Shown: one piece after another, positions 1 through 10,300 of the stretch
Layout: every line of letters starts with the position of its first letter
How positions within the stretch are numbered: position 1 is the stretch's first letter
Assembly (NCBI GenBank): GCA_016713665.1
Contig: JADJOR010000001.1
Location: 868,001 to 932,000 of the forward strand
Reading direction: 5' to 3'
DNA: 64,000 bases
Source of the DNA: Deltaproteobacteria bacterium
GTDB lineage: Bacteria; Myxococcota_A; UBA9160; UBA4427
Translations under genes and position numbers: made by a program
Notes under the pieces: generated by a model
The model's database searches: none
Told to the model about the DNA's origin: nothing
The model's input: only the letters and a program-made list of their open reading frames with translations

Positions 1-2
1 AG

Positions 3-770
3 TTCGGCCGGGTCGGGGCGAAGGTCGCGATCCTCTCCCGCGGCGAAGGCCATCGCGAAGCGGGGCTCGCGGCCCTGCGCGAGGTCGGGGCGACCGCGAT
101 CGCCGTCGCCTGCGACATCCGGGAGCCCGAGGCGGTCGCCCGGGCCTTCGACGAGGTGACGAGCCAGCTCGGCCTGCCCGACCACATCGTGAACAACGCC
201 GCGGGCAACTTCCCGGTTCCGGCGGAGGACATGAGCCCGAACGCGTGGAAGACGGTGACCGACATCGTCCTGAACGGCACGTTCTACTGCTCGCGGGAAT
301 TCGGCCGCCGCCACATCGTCTCGGGGACGCCCGGCTCGATCATCAACATCGGGGCGGCCTACGCCTGGACCGGCGGCCCGGGCTTCGCCCACTCGTCGGC
401 GGCGAAGGCCGGCGTCAAGAACATGACCGAGACCCTCGCCGTCGAGTGGGGGCCCTACGGCATCCGCGTGAACGGCCTCGTCCCCGGCCTATTCCCCCAC
501 GACGACGAGACGGCGAACATCCGCTCCGTCCCCGAGCGGCGGAAGAACGACGGCATGCGCTGCCCCGCCCATCGCGTCGGCTACCCCCACGAGCTCGGCT
601 GGGCCGCGACCTTCCTCGCGTCGCCCTATGCCAGCTTCATCTCGGGCCATACCCTCGTCGTCGACGGCGCGAACTGGCAGCGGCGCGCGATGCTGATGCC
701 CGAGTTCGTCCCGATCCGCGAGCAGATGGGCAAGGGTCCCTTCGATCCGAACCCGCCGAAGCGCGCCTAG
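3..770 (+). CDS. SDR-family oxidoreductase, 2,4-dienoyl-CoA reductase-like (5' partial)
   Basis: The reading frame is open from base 3, so the start and most of the N-terminal Gly-rich NAD(P) motif lie outside the window; about 255 residues are visible. The SDR motif NNAAGNF is at visible residues 64-70 and the helix after the active site reads HSSAAKAGVKNMTETLAVEW, then IRVNGLVPG. The usual YxxxK tyrosine is absent: the Lys is present but the Tyr position is Ser/His. This is typical of the 2,4-dienoyl-CoA reductase branch (peroxisomal/mitochondrial DECR-like) rather than FabG. It probably reduces an unsaturated acyl-CoA with NADPH. An enoyl-CoA hydratase follows 26 bp downstream on the same strand, which supports a role in acyl-CoA breakdown. 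Confidence 0.85.
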   Translation, partial: FGRVGAKVAILSRGEGHREAGLAALREVGATAIAVACDIREPEAVARAFDEVTSQLGLPDHIVNNAAGNFPVPAEDMSPNAWKTVTDIVLNGTFYCSREFGRRHIVSGTPGSIINIGAAYAWTGGPGFAHSSAAKAGVKNMTETLAVEWGPYGIRVNGLVPGLFPHDDETANIRSVPERRKNDGMRCPAHRVGYPHELGWAATFLASPYASFISGHTLVVDGANWQRRAMLMPEFVPIREQMGKGPFDPNPPKRA

Positions 771-796
771 CCCCGAAGCAGCCGAGGAGCCCCGAC

Positions 797-1606
797 ATGA
801 GCGAACGCCCCACCCTCTTCCGCCTCGAGCGCGACGGCGTCGTCGCGACGATCGTCCTCGACAATCCGGCCAAGCTGAACGCCTGGAGCTGGGAGTCGGC
901 CCGCCAGGTCACGGCGATCGCCGACACGCTCCGCTTCGACGATTCGGTCCGCGTCGTGATCGTGCGCGCCGAGGGCCGGGCCTTCTGCGCCGGCGTCGAT
1001 CTCGGCATGCCCGAGGACCGCATCACCGGCCGCTCCCCCGCCGAGAAGGTCCGCAACTACTACGAGAAGTTCCGCTGGGTCCACGAGCGCTTCAAGGTCT
1101 TCGCCCATCTGCCGCAGCCCGTCCTGATGGCGATCCACGGCTACTGCCTCGGCGCGGGCCTCGAGGTCGCGATGATGGGCGACATCCGGATCGCCTCGGA
1201 CGACGCCCAGTTCGCGCTCCCCGAGCCCCGGGTCGGCGTCTCGATCGACGCCGGCGGCGACCTCCGCCTCGCCCACGAGATCGGCGCGGGCTGGACGAAG
1301 CTGCTCGCCATGACCGGCCGCCGGATCGACGCCCAGACGGCCCTGCGGATCGGGATCGTCCAGGAGGTCGTCCCGCGCGACCACCTGCTCGCCCACGTCC
1401 GCGCGCTGGCCGACGAGATCGCGAAGAACGCCCCGCTCGCCGTCCAGGGCATCAAACGGACGATCAACTTCCGCGCCGAGCAGGGCCTGACGGAGGCCAT
1501 GCAGTTCGAGGCGTCGAGCGCCGCGGTGCTCTTCACCTCCGACGACATGCAGCTCGGCTACAAGGCGATGGCGAAGAAGGAAGACGCGAGCTTCGAGGGC
1601 AAATGA
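797..1606 (+). CDS. Enoyl-CoA hydratase/isomerase (crotonase) family protein
   Basis: 269 residues, the usual crotonase length. The oxyanion-hole segment AFCAGVDLG is near residues 62-70 and a second one, HGYCLGAGLEVAMMGD, lies near 114-130. Aligned by eye to rat enoyl-CoA hydratase, both catalytic glutamates are kept: Glu in GLEVAMM and Glu in ALPEPRVG, 20 residues apart. True hydratase activity on an enoyl-CoA is therefore plausible. The ATG at 797 was chosen because it follows a GAGGAG-like Shine-Dalgarno and begins the conserved N-terminus; the open frame extends much further upstream as a shadow of the SDR gene. The stop overlaps the ATG of the next gene (ATGA), suggesting translational coupling. 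Confidence 0.9.
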   Translation: MSERPTLFRLERDGVVATIVLDNPAKLNAWSWESARQVTAIADTLRFDDSVRVVIVRAEGRAFCAGVDLGMPEDRITGRSPAEKVRNYYEKFRWVHERFKVFAHLPQPVLMAIHGYCLGAGLEVAMMGDIRIASDDAQFALPEPRVGVSIDAGGDLRLAHEIGAGWTKLLAMTGRRIDAQTALRIGIVQEVVPRDHLLAHVRALADEIAKNAPLAVQGIKRTINFRAEQGLTEAMQFEASSAAVLFTSDDMQLGYKAMAKKEDASFEGK

Positions 1607-4449
1607 CGACGCGGCTGCGCTCCACGCTGTCGACCACGCGGCGGATCACGCTGCTGCTCACGCTGCTGGTCCTGCCCACGACGGCGGCGCCCCGCGCGAA
1701 CGCCACGGACGAAGCGCCGGGCGCGCTCGCCGCCGGGCGCATCAGCTTCGAGAGCTTCGAGGCGCGCCAGGTCGGCGGCCCCGACGCCGATGCCGGCCTC
1801 GGGGACTGGTTCCTCGGGAACGGCACGATCTGTGCGGCGATCTCCGATCCCGCCCACGAGAGCCCGCTCTCGCCCCGCGGCGGCGTGCTCATCGACCTCG
1901 GCCATTGCGGCCGGGCCGACGACCAGTGGGCGGTCTTCCAGCCGCTGCTCAATCTCGCCCAGAGCGAGATCGTCCCGATCGAGTCGATCCTCTCCGGACA
2001 GGACGACCAGTCGGCCTGGGTCCAGACCCGCGCGCTCTACCGGGGCGTCGAGATCCTGACGACCTATCGCGTCGATCGCGCGCTCCCGACGGCGCTCGCC
2101 GTCTCGTTCCGCGCCCGGCGCCTCGCCGAAGGCGACCGTCTCTTCGGCCTCGGCGCGATCACACTGCACGCGAGCGGGCAGCTCGCCGCCTTCTCCCTCT
2201 CGCGCCGGGACCTCGCGAGCTCCCGCGGCTTCGTCCATCCCCCGAACGACCGCAGCTCGAACCGCAAGCTGCTCGCCTCCCTCGTCGACGCGGACGTGAC
2301 GATCCTGGTCGGCGGCGAAGCCGGACCGCCCATCAGCTACGGCGTCGAGCGTGCCGGCGCGACGCTCAGCGAAGCCGGAACGACGAGTCCGCTCTCCTCG
2401 TTCACGATCACCGGCGGCCACTACACGCTCCAGAACGCCCTGGCGAACCCGCCCTGGCTCGGCGCCGCCAGCGGACGACCCGGCCTCGCCCAGCTCGCGC
2501 AGCTTCCCTTCATGGATCTCGAGGACGGCGCGGAGCTCGCGGTCGACTACCGCATCTGGGTCGGCGAACGCGCCGACGTCGCCTCGGTGACGGATCGGCT
2601 CTTCGCGAGCGAAACGCGCGCCGCCGGTCGGGTCGACGATCCCTCCGCCCGCGTCCACGTCACGCTGGCCTCCGGAGCCCCGATCAGCGAGGTCGCGCCC
2701 GATCCGAGCGGCGCGTATGCGCTTCGCCTGCCGCCCGGTCGTTATGTCGCCCGCGCGCGCGCCGCTGCCGGCCGCGAGGCGCAGGTCGAATTCGAGGTGC
2801 CGGCCGTGTCGGAGACCGGCGCGCCCGGTCCGGAGACGACGGCCGCGCCGAGCGCGGCGAGCGGGCCGCCGGCGGCCGTCGCGATCCCGCCCCTTGCCCT
2901 CGGCACGCCGGGCGAGATCGCGCTGCCGGAGGGCTTCACGGGCCGCCTCGTCCTGCTGAACGAGGACGGCTCGGGCCCGGTCCGCTTCCACGAATCGCTG
3001 CTCGGCTTCGCCGTCGGGGAGGAATCGATCCCGAGCGGCGTCGAGGCGGATTTCCTGAACGTCGCGCCGCGCGCGGGCGCGTCGGCGCAAGTACCGCCGA
3101 CGCCGACGACGACTGCCGGCCCGGTCCGGGTCGCCGTCCCGGCCGGGCGCTACCGGGTGCTCGCGGTGCGGGGCCCCGAGTACGCGAGCGCCGAGACGAA
3201 GCTCGAGATCCGCGCCGGGGCGGTGAGCCCGCTCGAGCTCGCCCCCCTCACGCGCGTCGCCCCGACCCCGGGCTGGATCGCCGCCGACCTCCACGTCCAT
3301 ACCGGCCAGAGCTTCGACTCGAGCCTCCCTGAATCGCGCCAGATCGAGGCCTTCGCCGCGAGCGGCGCGGAGGTCCTCGTGTCGACCGAGCACGACCGGA
3401 TCTTCGACCCGCGCCCGGCGATCGCGGCGCGCGGCCTCGAGCGGGAGCTCGTCGGCGTGACCGGCAGCGAGATGACGAGCGCCTACGAAGGCGGTGACTC
3501 GCCCTTCACCTCGGGCCACCTGAACGCCTTCCCCCTCGAAGCCGAGCCCGACGCGTTCCGCCGTGGCGCAATCCGCCTCGAGGGCCGCCGCCTGCGCGAT
3601 GCGCTGGCGGAGCTGCGCGCACGGCCCGCGCCGCCCTTCGTCCAGATCAACCATCCGCGTCCGAGCCCGGCCTACGCGGCGGAGGACACCTTCTTCGCGT
3701 CCCTCGGCGTCGCCGGCGAGCCCTACGACCCGACCCGGTCCTTCTCGGAGTGGCCCAATTCGGTGCTCGTCGAGAAGAGCCCGCGCCACGGCGGGCGCGA
3801 TCTCGACGTCGAGGCGGTCGAGCTCTTGAACGGCGAGAGCCTCGAGCGCTACCGCGTGATCCGCGCCGACTGGCTCTCGTTCCTGCTCCAGGGCGAGCGC
3901 CTCGTCGCGACGGCCAACAGCGACTCCCATCGCCTGGGCCACGTCGTGGGTCTCCCTCGAACCTATGTCCGCATGGAAAATGATCGGGTCGAAGCCTTCG
4001 ACGAGGCGGCCTTCATGCGCGCCCTGCGCGCCGGACGTGCCTATGGCTCGACCGGGCCGCTGATCGATCTGCGCCTCGGAGAGGCCGAGATCGGCGAGCT
4101 CCACGCCGGCTCGAAGGGTGTCCTCGAGCTCCGCGTCCACGGCGCCGAATGGGTGCCGATCGCCGAGTGGCGCGCCTACGTCGACGGCGCGCTGGTCCAC
4201 CGCGCCCCGATCGCCCGGGGCGAGTCGGCCTCCCTGCCCCTCGTCTTCGCGAAGGACGCCTTCGTCACGGTCGAGGTCGAGGGGCCCGCGGAGGGCCTCT
4301 ACCGCGACGTGCTCCCGGGCTTCGTGCCCTTCGCGTTCAGCAATCCGATCTTCGTCGACGTCGACGGCAACGGCCGCTGGGACGCGCCGGGGCTACCCGA
4401 GCGCTCAGCGCTGCCTCTCACGATCACGCGACCCGGCGAGCCCGACTGA
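1603..4449 (+). CDS. Secreted PHP-domain (CehA/McbA-like) metallohydrolase
   Basis: 948 residues with an Arg-rich N-terminus, hydrophobic core and an Ala-x-Ala cleavage site near residue 34, so probably exported. The C-terminal half carries a PHP metal-binding domain: DLHVHTGQSFDSS (about residue 565), STEHDRIFD, GSEMTS, QINHPRP and ANSDSHRLG, which supply the His/Asp/Glu metal ligands. The N-terminal 500 residues are beta-rich, with an Ala/Pro-rich linker near 400-425, and probably form carbohydrate-binding-like or Ig-like modules. The protein ends with a DVDGNGRWD stretch, a calcium-loop-like motif. CehA/McbA relatives hydrolyse carbamates or phosphoesters, but the substrate cannot be told here. 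The 4-bp overlap with the upstream hydratase suggests co-translation, although the functional link is not obvious. Confidence 0.8.
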   Translation: MTTRLRSTLSTTRRITLLLTLLVLPTTAAPRANATDEAPGALAAGRISFESFEARQVGGPDADAGLGDWFLGNGTICAAISDPAHESPLSPRGGVLIDLGHCGRADDQWAVFQPLLNLAQSEIVPIESILSGQDDQSAWVQTRALYRGVEILTTYRVDRALPTALAVSFRARRLAEGDRLFGLGAITLHASGQLAAFSLSRRDLASSRGFVHPPNDRSSNRKLLASLVDADVTILVGGEAGPPISYGVERAGATLSEAGTTSPLSSFTITGGHYTLQNALANPPWLGAASGRPGLAQLAQLPFMDLEDGAELAVDYRIWVGERADVASVTDRLFASETRAAGRVDDPSARVHVTLASGAPISEVAPDPSGAYALRLPPGRYVARARAAAGREAQVEFEVPAVSETGAPGPETTAAPSAASGPPAAVAIPPLALGTPGEIALPEGFTGRLVLLNEDGSGPVRFHESLLGFAVGEESIPSGVEADFLNVAPRAGASAQVPPTPTTTAGPVRVAVPAGRYRVLAVRGPEYASAETKLEIRAGAVSPLELAPLTRVAPTPGWIAADLHVHTGQSFDSSLPESRQIEAFAASGAEVLVSTEHDRIFDPRPAIAARGLERELVGVTGSEMTSAYEGGDSPFTSGHLNAFPLEAEPDAFRRGAIRLEGRRLRDALAELRARPAPPFVQINHPRPSPAYAAEDTFFASLGVAGEPYDPTRSFSEWPNSVLVEKSPRHGGRDLDVEAVELLNGESLERYRVIRADWLSFLLQGERLVATANSDSHRLGHVVGLPRTYVRMENDRVEAFDEAAFMRALRAGRAYGSTGPLIDLRLGEAEIGELHAGSKGVLELRVHGAEWVPIAEWRAYVDGALVHRAPIARGESASLPLVFAKDAFVTVEVEGPAEGLYRDVLPGFVPFAFSNPIFVDVDGNGRWDAPGLPERSALPLTITRPGEPD

Positions 4450-4475
4450 GCCGGGGCGGGCCCGAAGCTCAGTCG
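4443..4475. terminator. Hairpin spanning both stop codons of convergent genes
   Basis: CGACTGAGC at 4443-4451 is a perfect 9-bp inverted repeat of GCTCAGTCG at 4467-4475, with a GC-rich 15-base loop. It contains the TGA of the PHP hydrolase and the stop of the convergent thiolase. There is no T-tract on either side, so intrinsic termination is only inferred. It could also reflect that both proteins end in Asp-stop. Confidence 0.4.
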
Positions 4476-5707
4476 ACTCCGACCACGAACGACACGCTGG
4501 TCGTCCCCGAGCCGCCGATGTTCAGCGTCTGGAAGTTCTTCGCGCCCTCGACCTGATAGGCGCCGGCCTGACCGGTCACCTGCAGCGCCGCGTCGAGGAC
4601 CTGGCGGCAGCCCGTCGCACCGACGGGATGGCCCGCGCCGATCAGCCCGCCGCTCGGGTTGATCGGGCATTGGCCGTCGATCTCGAGCCAGCCGGCCTCG
4701 ATCGCCTTCCAGGACTCGCCGGGGGCGGTGAGCCCGAAATGGTCGATCGCCGCGTACTCCGACGGCGTGAAGCAGTCGTGGGTCTCGATGCCGTCGATGC
4801 CGCTCACGTCGGCGATCTTCGCGCGCTGCATGGCGCTCGTGATCGTCGAGCGGACATGGGGCAGCACGTACGGCGAGTCCTTCGACTCCGCGACCTTGTC
4901 GGCGAACTTGAGGCGCGCCGTGTTGTGTCCCCAGCCCTTGATGCGCGGGACGTCGGCGAGCTTCCTACCGAGGCCGCGGGCCCAGCGCTCGGCGTAGTCG
5001 CGGGAGGCGAGGAAGATCGTGACGGCGCCGTCGGTGACCTGCGAGCAGTCCGCGATCCGGACGCGGCCGCCGACCGCCGGATTGTCCTCCGTCCGGCAGA
5101 GCGCGTGGTCCTTGTTCATGTACCAGCTGCGGGTCTGCGCGTTCGGGTTCAGCTTGGCGTTCGCGTAATTGATCTTCGAGATCTCGGCGAGATGCTCGTC
5201 CTTCAGGCCGAAGCGCTTGTCGTACTCGTCGCCGAGCTTGCCGAAGAGCTTCGGGAACGGGAACTCGACGCCCTTCGCCTCGAGCTCGTACCAGGCGGCG
5301 GTCCCGAGATAGGAGCCGCCGACGTCCGCCGAGACGGTCTTCATCTGCTCGATGCCGACGACGGCCTGCAGGTCGTAGCGACCGGCCTCGATCTCGGCGG
5401 CCGCCGCGAGGATCGCGATCGAGCCGGAGGCGCAGGCGGCCTCGTGGCGCCCCGTCGGCAGACCGCTGAAGGCCGGATCGACCTCGGTGAAGAAGGCGCC
5501 GAGATGGCCCTGCATGCAGTAGAGCTCGGCGGCGAAGTTGCCGACGTGGGCGCTCTGGATCTCCTCGGGCGCGATCTGACAGGCCTCGAGGGCGCCCCGC
5601 ACGCTCTCGCGCATCAGGGCGGAGAAGTGCTTGTTCTCCTTCGTCCAGTTGCGCGCGAAGTCGGTCTGGTAGCCGCCCAACACGTAGACTTCCGAGCCAA
5701 GAGCCAT
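4469..5707 (-). CDS. Thiolase-family protein, SCP-x/lipid-transfer type
   Basis: 412 residues. The nucleophilic cysteine is in HEAACASGSIA (about residue 90). Other thiolase landmarks are HDCFTPSE (about 308), SGGLIGAGHPVGATG (about 355) and the C-terminal NIGGSGTT. HDCF in place of NEAF, plus the overall pattern, place it with SCP-x/Ltp-type thiolases and retro-aldolases rather than with FadA. The ATG at 5707 begins the conserved MALGSEVYVLGG; the frame stays open far upstream only because of the high GC. It lies 53 bp downstream of a 3-hydroxyacyl-CoA dehydrogenase on the same strand, so the pair can oxidise and then cleave a 3-hydroxyacyl-CoA. Confidence 0.9.
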   Translation of the reverse strand: MALGSEVYVLGGYQTDFARNWTKENKHFSALMRESVRGALEACQIAPEEIQSAHVGNFAAELYCMQGHLGAFFTEVDPAFSGLPTGRHEAACASGSIAILAAAAEIEAGRYDLQAVVGIEQMKTVSADVGGSYLGTAAWYELEAKGVEFPFPKLFGKLGDEYDKRFGLKDEHLAEISKINYANAKLNPNAQTRSWYMNKDHALCRTEDNPAVGGRVRIADCSQVTDGAVTIFLASRDYAERWARGLGRKLADVPRIKGWGHNTARLKFADKVAESKDSPYVLPHVRSTITSAMQRAKIADVSGIDGIETHDCFTPSEYAAIDHFGLTAPGESWKAIEAGWLEIDGQCPINPSGGLIGAGHPVGATGCRQVLDAALQVTGQAGAYQVEGAKNFQTLNIGGSGTTSVSFVVGVD

Positions 5708-5760
5708 GTCGTTCTCCCGATTGCGATGATCGATTCCGTGATCCGGCGACTGTTCCGCGA

Positions 5761-7101
5761 CTACTCTGCGACGAAGAAGCGGCCGACGTTGATGCGCGTG
5801 TGCTGGAAGAAGCGCGCGGGCTTGCCCGTCTGCGCCGCCTCGACGAGCAAAGCCGGCACCGCGAGCCCCGCCTCCTCGATCATGGCGACGACGCCCTTCG
5901 CCCCGATCGTGTCGACCAGCACCGAGGGCGGCGCGGCGTTGAAGCCGAGGCCCATGATGCGGTCGATGCCGTCGATCGACTCGGCGACCTCGCCGACGCG
6001 GTGGAACGCGTAGGCGACGTAGCCCGCGATGACCCGGCGTGCGATCTTCGCGTACTCGCCCTTCGCCTTCAGGAAGACCTGCATGCCTTCCTTGTAGCGA
6101 CCGTCGCGATGGAGGGCCGCGACCTCGGCGATGTAGCCGAGCTCGGGCAGCGCGATCTCCGACTCGGGCTTGTAGCTGCCGGTCGCCGGGTCGAGCACGA
6201 GGCGCTTCTTGCCGTCCTTCTTGAAGAAGCCCCCGCCCGTCTTGTTGCCGAGCACGCCCTTCTCCATGAGCTTCGCCATGTAGTCGGGCAGCCGGTTCGT
6301 CTCGTGGGCCTCGTCGTTCGTGTTCGCGTAGACGTTGTCGACGATTGCGCGGTGGATGTCCCAGCCGACGAGGTCGACGGTCGCGAGCGGCGTCATCGCC
6401 CGGCCCGTGTAGGGGCCGACGAGCTTGTCGGCGAGCAGCGGGCCGATCTCGCCGGCGAGCTGCGCGACCTCGTTCATGACCTTGAAGCCGACACGATTGC
6501 CGGCGAAGGCGGGGGTATCGAAGGCGCGCACCATCTCGCGGCCGAGCCGGATCGTAGAGAAGGCGTCGATGAACTCGACGACCGCCGGATCCGTGTCCTT
6601 GCCCGCGATCAGCTCGGTCCCGACGATCACGTTCGGGGGGTTGAAGAAATGCAGCCCGAGGAAGTTCTTGCGGAACGACTCGCCCCGTCCGGCGCAGAGG
6701 GCGTTGATCGAGAGCCCCGACGTCACCGTCGCCACGATCGAGTCGGGCCGGCGCGCCGCCTCGACCTTGTCGAAGATCTCCTGCTTGAGGGCCATGTCTT
6801 CGGTCAGCGCCTCGAAGATCAGATCGGCGCCGGCCACGGCCTTCGCGAGATCGTGCTCGTAGTCGCCCGTCTTCGCGCGCAGCGCGACCGTCGGCGAGCG
6901 GACCTGCTTGATCGCCGCCGCGAGCCCCTCGTCGGCCTTCGCCTTCGTGCGCGCGAGCAGCGTGACCTCCGGAACGGCGGTCGTGAAGAGCGCGGCGCTC
7001 CCGTAGCCCATGGTGCCGTTCGCGCCGAGCACGACCACGCGCTCGAGCTTCCGGCTGCCGAGAATGCGCCGCAGTTCCGCGGCCGTCTTGGGAGTCGTCA
7101 T
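5761..7101 (-). CDS. 3-hydroxyacyl-CoA dehydrogenase family protein
   Basis: 446 residues. An N-terminal Rossmann fold (VVVLGANGTMGYGSA, residues about 20-34) is followed by the catalytic histidine region GLHFFNPPN (about 150) and by PAFAGNRVGFKVMNE, which opens the helical C-terminal domain. The family oxidises L-3-hydroxyacyl-CoA to 3-ketoacyl-CoA with NAD. It is longer than stand-alone HADs (about 290 residues), matching bacterial forms with two C-terminal HAD domains but without the N-terminal crotonase domain of FadB. The ATG at 7101 was chosen for the AGAAAGAAG upstream and the conserved start. It lies directly upstream of the SCP-x thiolase, probably in one operon. Confidence 0.9.
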   Translation of the reverse strand: MTTPKTAAELRRILGSRKLERVVVLGANGTMGYGSAALFTTAVPEVTLLARTKAKADEGLAAAIKQVRSPTVALRAKTGDYEHDLAKAVAGADLIFEALTEDMALKQEIFDKVEAARRPDSIVATVTSGLSINALCAGRGESFRKNFLGLHFFNPPNVIVGTELIAGKDTDPAVVEFIDAFSTIRLGREMVRAFDTPAFAGNRVGFKVMNEVAQLAGEIGPLLADKLVGPYTGRAMTPLATVDLVGWDIHRAIVDNVYANTNDEAHETNRLPDYMAKLMEKGVLGNKTGGGFFKKDGKKRLVLDPATGSYKPESEIALPELGYIAEVAALHRDGRYKEGMQVFLKAKGEYAKIARRVIAGYVAYAFHRVGEVAESIDGIDRIMGLGFNAAPPSVLVDTIGAKGVVAMIEEAGLAVPALLVEAAQTGKPARFFQHTRINVGRFFVAE

Positions 7102-7399
7102 CGTCTTCTTTCTGTTCGAGCTCTTTTCCGTTCGAGCTCGGCTCGGATGGATTCCGCGGACCGATCCCGGACCGATCGGGCCCGGGATCATTCCGAAACG
7201 AGAGCCCCGCCGCCGCCCCGACCGAATCGGGGACCAGCCTGCCAGAGCGCTCGCAGTCGATCGGGAAGTGGCCCGGGGGCCCTGGAACGGGTCGCCCGCG
7301 AGGCACGCGATCCGGAACTTCGAATGCGTCGGCGCAAAGATGCCCGAGATTTGCCGATTGCGGGAGGCTCGCTGCCCCCCGACGACGCCTGACCGGGGG

Positions 7400-10300
7400 T
7401 CAGGCGTGCCCGCCTCCGACGGCACGGACACCGCTGGACTTCCGGAACGCGTCGAGGAGCTGGGCCTCCTTCTCCTTCGCCGTCGCCAGCTGGGCATCCT
7501 TGACCGTGTCGAAGCCCCGGATCTGCTCCGGGATCTCGGCGACCTGGACCGCGAGATCGAGGTTGTGCGCGGCGAGACCGCGCAGGACCTCGCCCATCAC
7601 GCGCTCGTATTCGCCCACCAGGGCCCATTCCCGCCGTCGGTGGCTCGTCATGTTGAACAGGTCGAGCGGCGTGTGGCGCAGGAATTTCAGGTGGCGCAGC
7701 TGGGTCAGCAGCGCGAAGACCGGGCGCGGGATCGTCAGCTTCTTGACCCGCCCCGTATTCGGGTCGCGGGGGAAGAAGAGCTGCGGCGCGAGGTGGAACT
7801 GGAGCTTGTAGCTCCCCTCGAACTCGGTCTCGACCTGGCGCTTGAAGGCCTCGCTCGCCCAGAGCCGCATGACCTCGTACTCGTCCTTGACGGCGAGCAG
7901 CTTGAAGTAGTAGCGGGCGGCCGCGCGGGCGAGGCGCCCCTCGGTCGCACCGATCGCCCGCTCCGCCCCGGCGACCTGCGCCACGAAGTCCGCGTAGCGC
8001 TTCGCATAGCGTTCGTTCTGGTAGTCGGTCAGGAACTGGACGCGGCGGGCGATCACGCTCTCGAGGCTTTCGTCCTTCGCGTCCTTCTTCGACTCGCGGA
8101 TCCGCGGCGTCGCGAGCTCGACGACGCGCTTGCGATCGTGGGCCGCGAGGCGGCCCCAGGCGAGCGCCTGCTTGTTCATCTCGATCGCGCGACCGTTCAG
8201 CTCGATCGCCCGGAGCAGCGCCGGCAGCCCGACCGGGACGAGGCCGCGCTGGAGCGCGAAGCCCACCAGGAAGAGGTTCGCCCCGATCGCGTCCCCGAGC
8301 AGCGCCGTCGCGAGCCGGGTCGCGTCGACGAGCTCGAGCCGTTCGCTGCCGATCGCCGCCGCGAGCCGCGCCTCCATGCCGGCGGAGGACATGTCGAGGT
8401 CCGGATGCGAGGCGAAGTCGGCGGTCGGGGCGACGTGGGTGTTCACGACCGCGCGGCTTCGGTTCGGCGAGAGCTTCGCGAGGCCGTCCTGGCCCGTCGT
8501 GACGACGATGTCACAGCCCAGGACGAGATCGGCCCCGCCCGACGGAATCCGCGTCGAGTGGAGATCCTCGGGCCGCTTCGCGACCCGGACGTGGCTCGCG
8601 ACCGCACCGTTCTTCTGGGCGAGGCCCGTCACGTCGAGGAGCGAGACGCCCTTCCCTTCGAGATGGGCTGCCATGCCGATCAGCGCGCCGATCGTGATGA
8701 CGCCCGTTCCGCCGATGCCCGCCACGAAGATGTTGAAGGGCTGATCGAGGGAGGCGACCTCGGGCTCCGGCAGATCCTTGAAGTAGTCACCGGCCCCGAC
8801 CGCCTGCTTCTCGACCTTCCGCATCCGGCCGCCGATCACCGTCGCGAAGCTCGGGCAGTAGCCCTCGAGGCAGGAGTAGTCCTTGTTGCACGACGACTGG
8901 TTGATGATGCGCTTGCGCCCGAACTCGGTCTCGATCGGCTCGATCGAGATGCAGTTCGACTGGACCGAGCAATCGCCGCAGCCCTCGCAGACCTGCTCGT
9001 TGATGACGACCCGCTTGTCGGGCTCGGGCAGCTTCCCCTGCTTGCGCAGGCGCCGCGCCTCGGCGGCGCAGGTCTGGTCGTAGACGATCGCGGTCACGCC
9101 CGGGATCGCCCGCAGCTCCTTCTGGATGCGGTCGATCTCGCCGCGATGATGGATGCGGATGCCGGTCGGGAAGCTGCCGGGGCGGTATTTCTCGATGTCG
9201 TCGGAGAGCACGACGATGTGCTCGATGCCCTCGCCGGCGAGCTGATGGGCGATCTCGGGCGTCGTGATCTCGCCCGCCATCTCCTCGCCTTCGATCGGCT
9301 GGCCGCCGGTCATGGCGACGGCGCCGTTCACGAGGATCTTGTACGTGATGTTGACGTTCGCGGCGACGGCGGCGCGGATCGCGAGCAGACCCGAGTGGAA
9401 GTAGGTCCCGTCGCCCATGTTCTGGAAGATGTGCGGGATGCCGACGTAGGGCGCCTGGCCGATCCAGTTCGCGCCCTCGGCCCCCATCTGGTTGACCGCG
9501 AGGGTCCGCCGCTCGGGCAGGAAGACCGCCATGCCGTGACAGCCGATGCCGCCGAGGGCGATGCTGCCCTCGGGCACGACGGTCGAGCGGTTGTGGGGAC
9601 AGCCCGAGCAGAACGACGGCAGCCGCGCGAGGCCGCCGGGCTGGACGGTGAGCGCCGGCGCCGACGGCAGCGGGACGAGCGCGCTCGACCAGTCCGGGGC
9701 GAAGTCGGCGATCCAGCGCCGCAGGACGCTCGAGACCGCGCCGGGCGTGAGCTCACCGATCTGGGGCACGAGCGGTCGCCCCGTCGGATCCTTCTTGCCG
9801 GAGAGCCGCGGTCGCGGGCTCACGTTGTAGAGGATCGAGGCGAGCTGCTCCTCGATGACCGGCCGCTTCTCCTCGACGACGAGCAGGTCGTCATGGCCCG
9901 CGGCGAAGGCGCGCAGGCGCTCGGGCTCGAGAGGCCACGAGAGCGCCACCTTGTAGATCGAGATCCCGAGCTCGCGCAGGCGCGCCTCGGAGAGGCCGAT
10001 GTCCTCGAGGGCCTGGCGCAGATCGCCGTAGGCCTTGCCGGTCGTCACGATGCCGAGGCGGCGCCGCGCGCCCTCGACGACGATGCGGTCGAGGGGATTG
10101 GCGCGCGCGAAGGCCCGCACGGCCGCGAGGCGGTGCTCGTAGAGGCGCTCCTCGACCTGCAGCGGGTAGTTGGCCCAGCCGATGTGGAGGCCCGAGGCCG
10201 GGGGCTCGTAGTCCGTCGGCATCGCGATCTTGACGCGATCCGGCGCGACGGCGACCGAGCCCGAGCTCTCGATCGTGTCCGTCAGACACTTGAACCCGAT

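Noticed and set aside
1558..4200. An 880-codon minus-strand open frame opposite the PHP hydrolase
   Set aside because: Low-complexity composition and complete overlap with a gene having a signal peptide and clear catalytic motifs.
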